Assembly: GCA_900540865.1 (NCBI GenBank)
Contig: UQHH01000059.1
Location: 1-17,630, forward strand
Source: an uncultured Oscillospiraceae bacterium
Lineage (GTDB): Bacteria; Bacillota; Clostridia; Oscillospirales; Acutalibacteraceae
Reading direction: 5' to 3'
Length of the DNA: 17,630 bases
Shown: one piece after another, positions 13,085-17,630 of the stretch
How the letters are laid out: each line of letters begins with the position of its first letter
How positions within the stretch are numbered: the stretch's first letter is position 1
Translations under genes and position numbers: made by a program
The notes under the pieces: generated by a model
Databases searched by the model: none
The model's input: the letters and a program-made list of their open reading frames with translations, nothing else
What the model was told of the DNA's origin: nothing

Positions 13085-13939
13085 TTAAGATAAGCCGTTT
13101 TGCAGCCTTGCAGCCATCAGCGTGTTTTTCATGAGCATGGCAATCGTCATCGGGCCGACACCGCCCGGTACCGGCGTAATATAAGAGGCTTTCGGCTCGG
13201 CCTGCTCAAAATCCACGTCGCCGCAAAGCTTGCCGTTTTCGTCCCGGTCCATGCCGACGTCAATCACCACGGCGCCCTCCTTGACCATATCGCCCTTTAC
13301 AAATTTTGCAATTCCGACCGCCGCCACCAAAATGTCGGCCTGCGCGCAGATCTCCTTCAGGTTCTTCGTTCGGCTGTGGCAGATGGTGACCGTACCGTTT
13401 TGGTGCAGCAGCAGCATAGCCATCGGTTTGCCGACGATATTGCTCCTGCCGATGACGACGCAGTTCTTTGAGCATACGTCTATTTTTTCAGACTTCAACA
13501 GCTCCATCACGCCCGCTGGCGTACAGGGAAGAAAATGGTAATCGCCAATCATGATTTTTCCAACGTTTGAAGCGTGGAACGCGTCCACGTCCTTTTTCGG
13601 GTCGATTGCCTCGATAACCGCCTTTTCATCGAGGTGTGACGGCAGAGGAAGCTGTACGAGGATGCCGTTTATGTCGGGCTTTTTGTTCAGCGTCTCAACC
13701 AGAGCCAGCAGCTCCTCCTGCGTAGTCTGCGCGGGCAGGGCATACTCCTCCGAATGGAAGCCGACCTGTGCGCACGCCTTCTTTTTGTTGTTGACATACA
13801 CATGCGAGGCGGGGTCGTCGCCGACGATGACGACGGCAAGCCCGGGCACGATTCCTTTTTCCTTGAGCGCGGCGGTCTCAGCCGCCACCTGTTCCTTTAC
13901 TGCCGCGGAAACTGCTTTTCCATCTAATATTTTCGCCAT
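13085..13939 (-). CDS. folD: Bifunctional methylenetetrahydrofolate dehydrogenase / cyclohydrolase
   Basis: 284-aa cytoplasmic enzyme interconverting 5,10-methylene-, methenyl- and 10-formyl-tetrahydrofolate with NADP, supplying one-carbon units for purines and formyl-methionine. Motifs in order: YVNNKKKAC (48-56) with Tyr48 and catalytic Lys52, GILVQLPLP (92-100), DVDAFH (117-122) with Asp119, FLPCTPAGVMELL (136-148), VVIGRSNIVGKP (161-172) for the dinucleotide, CHSRT (187-191) and the closing PVPGGVGPMTIAMLM (256-270). The usual DVDGFH has Ala at position 120, a tolerated variant. Length is typical. It starts 9 nt after lgt, and its ribosome site (GAGGAAAG) straddles the lgt stop. Confidence 0.97.
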   Translation of the reverse strand: MAKILDGKAVSAAVKEQVAAETAALKEKGIVPGLAVVIVGDDPASHVYVNNKKKACAQVGFHSEEYALPAQTTQEELLALVETLNKKPDINGILVQLPLPSHLDEKAVIEAIDPKKDVDAFHASNVGKIMIGDYHFLPCTPAGVMELLKSEKIDVCSKNCVVIGRSNIVGKPMAMLLLHQNGTVTICHSRTKNLKEICAQADILVAAVGIAKFVKGDMVKEGAVVIDVGMDRDENGKLCGDVDFEQAEPKASYITPVPGGVGPMTIAMLMKNTLMAARLQNGLS

Positions 13940-13948
13940 AAGCTTTCC

Positions 13949-14782
13949 TCATCCTTTCACCTTTCTTTTAAGCGGTACAGCAAGCGTATCCTTCTTTTTG
14001 ATATGATTGATAATCAGGAATATGATCCCGGCAACCATAATGACGAGCGAGAAAATCTGCGACACACGCAGATTGAAAAAGGGCGTGTACAGGCTGTCGG
14101 TGCGAAGGCCTTCCACTATCATGCGCTCAAAGCCGTACCAAACCATGTACAGCAGGAATATCTGTCCGTCGTATTTCCTTAATTTTTTACTGAAAAAGTG
14201 CAGCAGCACAAAGCCCAGCAGGCACCAGAGGGATTCATACAAAAACGCCGGATGCACGGCAATGTTGCCTGTATTCTCGCTTACCATGCCCCACGGAAGG
14301 TCGGTCGGGGTACCGAAGGCCTCCTGGTTCATGAAGTTGCCCCATCTGCCGATGCCCTGCCCGATTAAAAAGCCGAGGCACGCAATGTCGAGCAGCGCGG
14401 GAATGTTTACCTTTACGATTTTCGCCACAATCAGTCCGCCAATGAGCGCGCCAATCAGCCCGCCGTAAATAGCGAGCCCTCCCGAATTTATGTAGAATAT
14501 GCTCATCAGGTCCTGGCTGTACACATCCCATTTAAATGCGACGTAATAGAGCCTTGCGCCGATAATCGCTGTGATAATGCCGACGAGCACGCAGTCCAAA
14601 AGCTTGTCCTGCGTTACGCCGTAACGCCGCTTGCAGACGCTCAGCGCGTAGATAAGCGCCAGCACAAGCCCCAGCGCAATTAGAACGCCGTACCATCTGA
14701 TGGTAAGGCCGCCGAGCTGCAGGGCAACGGGGTTTATCTCAAACTGAAGCCCCAGCCCGGGAAACGATACATTGTAAACCAT
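13949..14782 (-). CDS. lgt: Prolipoprotein diacylglyceryl transferase
   Basis: 277-aa membrane enzyme transferring diacylglycerol from phosphatidylglycerol to the lipobox cysteine of exported prolipoproteins, the first step of lipoprotein maturation. About seven membrane segments. Key motifs: GGLAIYGG (101-108), the Lgt signature GRWGNFMNQEAFG (145-157) with Arg146, Asn149 and Glu154, HPAFLYES (177-184) and VEGLRTDSL (223-231). A Tyr stands where the enterobacterial enzyme has His in the GG-x-x-x-GG loop, as is common in Firmicutes. The ribosome site AAAGGAA is about 8 nt before the ATG. It follows ymfH after a 74-bp gap holding a GC-rich hairpin and precedes folD closely. A probable substrate is the lipoprotein at 7008-7502. 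Confidence 0.97.
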   Translation of the reverse strand: MVYNVSFPGLGLQFEINPVALQLGGLTIRWYGVLIALGLVLALIYALSVCKRRYGVTQDKLLDCVLVGIITAIIGARLYYVAFKWDVYSQDLMSIFYINSGGLAIYGGLIGALIGGLIVAKIVKVNIPALLDIACLGFLIGQGIGRWGNFMNQEAFGTPTDLPWGMVSENTGNIAVHPAFLYESLWCLLGFVLLHFFSKKLRKYDGQIFLLYMVWYGFERMIVEGLRTDSLYTPFFNLRVSQIFSLVIMVAGIIFLIINHIKKKDTLAVPLKRKVKG

Positions 14783-14813
14783 AATGAAAATTCCTTTCCG
14801 TATGGAGTTTTAA

Positions 14814-14845
14814 ACGGGCGGCGCGGCGCAGGCCCTGCCGCCCGT
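14814..14845 (-). terminator. GC-rich intercistronic hairpin between ymfH and lgt
   Basis: Perfect 9-bp stem ACGGGCGGC (14814-14822) with GCCGCCCGT (14837-14845). On the minus strand the tail is TTTAAAAC, weak for a terminator; on the plus strand it is AATTTTTTC. It probably attenuates rather than stops ymfH transcripts. No promoter for lgt is evident downstream of it. Confidence 0.5.
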
Positions 14846-14856
14846 AATTTTTTCTG

Positions 14857-16131
14857 TCAGTCCGCGGCCTTGACCACAGACAACGCGGATTTTCCGCTGT
14901 CGAGCAGGGCATTCAGGCGCTTGCCGGCGTCCTCCCTTTTCGCTCCCGCGACCGCGTCGATATAAGCATACAGCTCCTTGCCGGTAAAAGCAAATTCCGT
15001 GAGCACGTTCGCAATCGATTCAATGTTATTGAGAGAACCGACCGTCTCGCCGTAAATTGCTTTTTTAGCGATTTCGAAGTCCTCCTCCGGCAGCCCGTTT
15101 TGGCGGGCCTTGTCCACATAGCTGCGGATGATTTTTGCCGCCTGCTTCGGGTCGCGCGATTCGCCGCTGAACAGGACGCTTACATAACCCGGCCCCTCAA
15201 AGAATTCATAGCCGAAGCTCTGGTTGATAAGCCCTTTGTCCATAAGCTCCCTGTACATTGGGGAGGAGTTTGACGCAAGCGCAAACAGCATAATATCTGT
15301 AAGCGCAAGCTCTTCGCTTGTAGTGCGTGTCTCTCCCGCCTTTGCCTTGAAGCCGAGCTGAAACATCGGTACGGCGACCGGGAAAACCTGCTCCACGTAT
15401 TCCTGCACGACGCTTTCAGGCTCCGGCTCAAAAAAGGTTTCAACCGTCTGCTTTTTACAGGGCTTGAGCATCTTATCGGCAATCTGGTATACCTGCTCCG
15501 GCGTACAGTTTCCGGTAACACAAAGAACCATATTGTTTAGGTTGTAAAAGCTTTCGTAGCACTGGTAAAGATATTCCGGCGTAATTTGCGCAATCGATTC
15601 GACCGTTCCGGCAATATCAATTTTTACAGGATGGTTGTGGTACATCGCCTCCAGGAGGTTGAACATCACGCGCCAATCGGGAGAATCGTCATACATCCTG
15701 ATTTCCTGTCCGATAATGCCCTGTTCCTTCTGTACGGTCTGCTCTGTAAAGTACGGCGACTGCACAAAATCAAGCAGGATTTCTAGTGAGGCTTCAAAGT
15801 TCTCCGTGCAGGAGAAGAGATAACACGTTTTGTCAAAGGACGTGTAGGCGTTTGCCGACGCGCCTGTTTTCGCGTAGCGGGTAAACGCGTCGCCGTCCTC
15901 GCTTTCAAAGAGCTTATGCTCCAGGTAATGCGCAATGCCGTCAGGCACGGTAAGCTTCTCGCCGCCGTTTACGGAAAAGGTACGGTTGACTGAGCCGTAT
16001 TTCGTGCCGAACATCGCGTAAGTCGAGCTGTAACCCTCTTTCGGGTAAACATATATGGTAAGGCCCGTCGGGTGCACCGCTTTAAAATAGCTGTCATGCG
16101 TGCGCGCGCCCTTTATCTCGGTAAAGCTCAT
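14857..16131 (-). CDS. ymfH: M16 family metallopeptidase, YmfH-like (active subunit)
   Basis: 424-aa zinc peptidase of the M16 (pitrilysin/processing peptidase) family. The inverted zinc motif HYLEH (68-72) is intact, with the third ligand probably Glu143 in GQEIRMYDD. A second M16 domain (about 190-424) contains SSPMYRELMDKGLINQSFGYEF. Databases label this subgroup EF-P 5-aminopentanol modification-associated YfmH/YmfH, a name drawn from the Bacillus ymfFHI genes; no efp or ymfI lies in the window, so its substrate here is open. Its ATG overlaps the ymfF stop by four bases (ATGA), and its ribosome site AGGAGG lies inside the Glu-rich last codons of ymfF, so the two are translationally coupled and probably form a heterodimer. 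Confidence 0.9.
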   Translation of the reverse strand: MSFTEIKGARTHDSYFKAVHPTGLTIYVYPKEGYSSTYAMFGTKYGSVNRTFSVNGGEKLTVPDGIAHYLEHKLFESEDGDAFTRYAKTGASANAYTSFDKTCYLFSCTENFEASLEILLDFVQSPYFTEQTVQKEQGIIGQEIRMYDDSPDWRVMFNLLEAMYHNHPVKIDIAGTVESIAQITPEYLYQCYESFYNLNNMVLCVTGNCTPEQVYQIADKMLKPCKKQTVETFFEPEPESVVQEYVEQVFPVAVPMFQLGFKAKAGETRTTSEELALTDIMLFALASNSSPMYRELMDKGLINQSFGYEFFEGPGYVSVLFSGESRDPKQAAKIIRSYVDKARQNGLPEEDFEIAKKAIYGETVGSLNNIESIANVLTEFAFTGKELYAYIDAVAGAKREDAGKRLNALLDSGKSALSVVKAAD

Positions 16132-17423
16132 TTGGCTCCCTCCTCTTCTTCACCGGCGTCATTCGGCTTAAGAATATAAACGGTATCGAGCGTGAGCTTT
16201 TTTGCGGCGTCGATTACCTGCTGCGGCGTTACATCCATGACGCGCTTTGAGGCTTCTTCCGGCGTAAGCTGCTCCTTGTCGAGAAGCTGGGAGATATACC
16301 ACGCTTCCGTCCCGCCGACCGTATCGGACATAGAGTTGAAGCTGTTCGTCATACTCAGTTTCGTAGAATCCATTTCGAAGTCTGAAAGCTCGCCGTTTTG
16401 CAGCGCGTGAATCTGGTTGAGTATTTCCTTTTCAGCCTTATCGATATTCTGCGTTTCGACGCCGCTGTCTACCGTAAGGATGCCTTTATTGCGGTCATAG
16501 CGTGCCGCGCAGTAATAGCACAGGCTGTACTTTTCCCTGACGTTTACAAAGAACTTGGAGTTCGGCGTGCCGCCGAGCACCGCGCTCATCAGGCGATGCG
16601 CCATAACACTGTCGTCCGGCTCCGCAGCTCCCGTGCGAAACGCCATGACAAGCTTTGACTGCGCAACGTCAAGCTCTTCCGTTTCGCGCGTAACATTGTC
16701 TGCGCTGCGCACGATTTCCGTTTTAATTTCCGATGGTCTGCGCGAAATCTTTTCAAACGACCTGCAAAACGTATCGGCCGCAGCCGCTTTGTCGGAGGCG
16801 CCTATCATCATTATTTCAACGCGCGCCGTTTTGAGAACGTCCTCCCAGGCATTGTACACATCCTGCGGGGAAAGCTTCTCCACTGCTTCGCGCGAGCCGT
16901 AACGGCGGATGCCGAACGCCTCGTTTTTGCACATAATTTCGGTACAGCGGTTGACGGCGTACACGCGCTTTTCGTTATATTCCGCGTCGATTGCGTCGAG
17001 CAGCTGCCTGCGCTCCTGCTCCACGTCCTGCCTGCAGAACGCGCCGCCTTCGAGCTTCGGCTCAAAAAGCATCGCGCATAAAAGCTCCGTAAGCTCCGCG
17101 GATACCTGCTCCTTGTCGATGGTGAAACGGTCGTCGAGCCCCGCAATCGATAGCGTAAGCGCCTGGGATTCTCCAAATTTCCGGCAATAGCCCATGACCG
17201 ACGCGCCGTAAAGGCTGTTGAGCCGTTTGTTGAGACTTAAAAAGTCGGGGTATTTTTTGCATGAGCGTGCGAGCACCTGCGGGAGCAGCGCGTTTCTGGC
17301 CGCTGTCTCATTTTTCAGCGGAACCAGCATGGTCACGCTGACGCGGCCCGTTTTAAAACGGCCGTCATCGACGCTGCTGAAATAAACGCCGGGCGCAAGC
17401 TCCTGTCTGTTTACAGCATTCAT
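16128..17423 (-). CDS. ymfF: M16 family protein, YmfF-like (non-catalytic partner)
   Basis: 431-aa M16-fold protein paired with the active YmfH-like enzyme. The HxxEH zinc motif is missing: the corresponding region reads ALLPQVLARSCKKYPDFL. The C-terminal M16 half keeps the Arg-Tyr type segment NVREKYSLCYYCAARYD (starting near residue 294), the part that helps bind substrate in two-chain M16 enzymes. This suggests a scaffold subunit. The protein ends EEEEGAK, whose codons supply the ribosome site of ymfH. Start: the ATG at 17423 has AAAGGA 9 nt upstream; the in-frame ATG six codons earlier has none. First gene of ymfF-ymfH-lgt-folD. No signal peptide, so cytoplasmic. Confidence 0.87.
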   Translation of the reverse strand: MNAVNRQELAPGVYFSSVDDGRFKTGRVSVTMLVPLKNETAARNALLPQVLARSCKKYPDFLSLNKRLNSLYGASVMGYCRKFGESQALTLSIAGLDDRFTIDKEQVSAELTELLCAMLFEPKLEGGAFCRQDVEQERRQLLDAIDAEYNEKRVYAVNRCTEIMCKNEAFGIRRYGSREAVEKLSPQDVYNAWEDVLKTARVEIMMIGASDKAAAADTFCRSFEKISRRPSEIKTEIVRSADNVTRETEELDVAQSKLVMAFRTGAAEPDDSVMAHRLMSAVLGGTPNSKFFVNVREKYSLCYYCAARYDRNKGILTVDSGVETQNIDKAEKEILNQIHALQNGELSDFEMDSTKLSMTNSFNSMSDTVGGTEAWYISQLLDKEQLTPEEASKRVMDVTPQQVIDAAKKLTLDTVYILKPNDAGEEEEGAK

Positions 17424-17468
17424 TTGACACGTTCCTTTCATAAGGAAAATTTTAAAGCAAACGGTAAG

Positions 17469-17491
17469 GCGCCCCCCTTAGCAGGGAGCGC
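17469..17491 (-). promoter_or_regulatory. Leader hairpin upstream of ymfF
   Basis: On the minus strand GCGCTCCC pairs with GGGGGCGC, eight pairs including one G-U, 7-nt loop. The G-U pair works only in the minus-strand RNA, so a role in the ymfF leader is more likely than one for a plus-strand transcript. No U tract follows. Confidence 0.35.
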
Positions 17492-17515
17492 ATAGAAAAA
17501 TAATGTTTATAGAGT

Positions 17516-17544
17516 AGTATACCACAATTAGCCGGAATATAAAA
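17516..17544 (-). promoter_or_regulatory. Probable promoter of ymfF-ymfH-lgt-folD
   Basis: Minus-strand TATACT (17516-17521) with an extended TGG just upstream. The sequence 17 bp further up is TTTTAT, a poor -35, so this would be an extended -10 promoter. The leader would be about 85 nt. Confidence 0.5.
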
Positions 17545-17604
17545 GCAGAAAAACAGCCTTGTTTTTTAATCCACGTTGCTTCTTAAAAATTTCGTTTTAA
17601 AAGG

Positions 17605-17630
17605 ATGGAAACCAAAAAATTAGTTTCCAT
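17605..17630. repeat. Inverted repeat at the window edge
   Basis: ATGGAAAC (17605-17612) and GTTTCCAT (17623-17630) are perfect 8-bp arms around a 10-bp AT-rich centre. The right arm touches the window end and may continue. It could be a terminator or element end of whatever lies to the right; nothing else identifies it. Confidence 0.4.

Overview
The window looks like chromosomal DNA from a Gram-positive anaerobe of the class Clostridia, probably a gut Ruminococcaceae/Oscillospiraceae-type bacterium. The evidence is the Firmicutes form of ribosomal protein L27, which carries a cleavable N-terminal extension and sits next to its protease Prp, together with Mini-III RNase, a YitT/DUF2179 protein, a YmfF/YmfH M16 pair, strong AAGGAGG-type ribosome binding sites, and a dockerin-bearing starch enzyme. 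I cannot name the species. Most genes lie on the minus strand; only two small genes are on the plus strand.

Layout, left to right. 1-836: no convincing protein gene. The AT-rich left half holds three 17-bp palindromes of the form TGTGA-N7-TCACA. The GC-rich right half holds a tandem repeat of about 55 bp and terminators facing both ways. 837-6166 (minus): two tandem type I pullulanase genes. The upstream one (753 aa) ends in a membrane anchor. The downstream one (1004 aa) ends in MucBP-like / type I dockerin / MucBP-like / CBM26-like modules, the make-up expected of a component of a cell-surface starch-degrading complex (amylosome). A good sigma-A promoter and a 5'-UTR inverted repeat precede the pair. 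6374-7572 (plus): a conserved 97-aa protein of unknown function, a frameshifted gene remnant and a small lipoprotein. 7583-8869 (minus): rpsF-ssb-rpsR with a near-ideal promoter and a strong terminator. 8866-9741: a YitT-family membrane protein. 9811-11957: a DUF6483-like gene, obg and mrnC, ended by a terminator. 11970-13061: rplU-prp-rpmA with its own promoter and terminator. 13085-17544: ymfF-ymfH-lgt-folD.

How the parts fit. The right two thirds is housekeeping: ribosomal proteins and assembly (bS6, bS18, bL21, bL27, Prp, Obg, Mini-III), single-stranded DNA binding, one-carbon metabolism (FolD), lipoprotein maturation (Lgt) and a pair of M16 protease homologues. Lgt would lipidate exported lipoproteins such as the one at 7008-7502. 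The left third is the accessory, nutritional part: extracellular debranching of alpha-1,6 links in starch, with one enzyme apparently held on the membrane and the other apparently plugged into a cohesin scaffold. The points most worth following are the internal dockerin, the paired anchoring strategies, the GlnR/TnrA-like boxes in the left flank, and the unexplained repeats and gene remnant.
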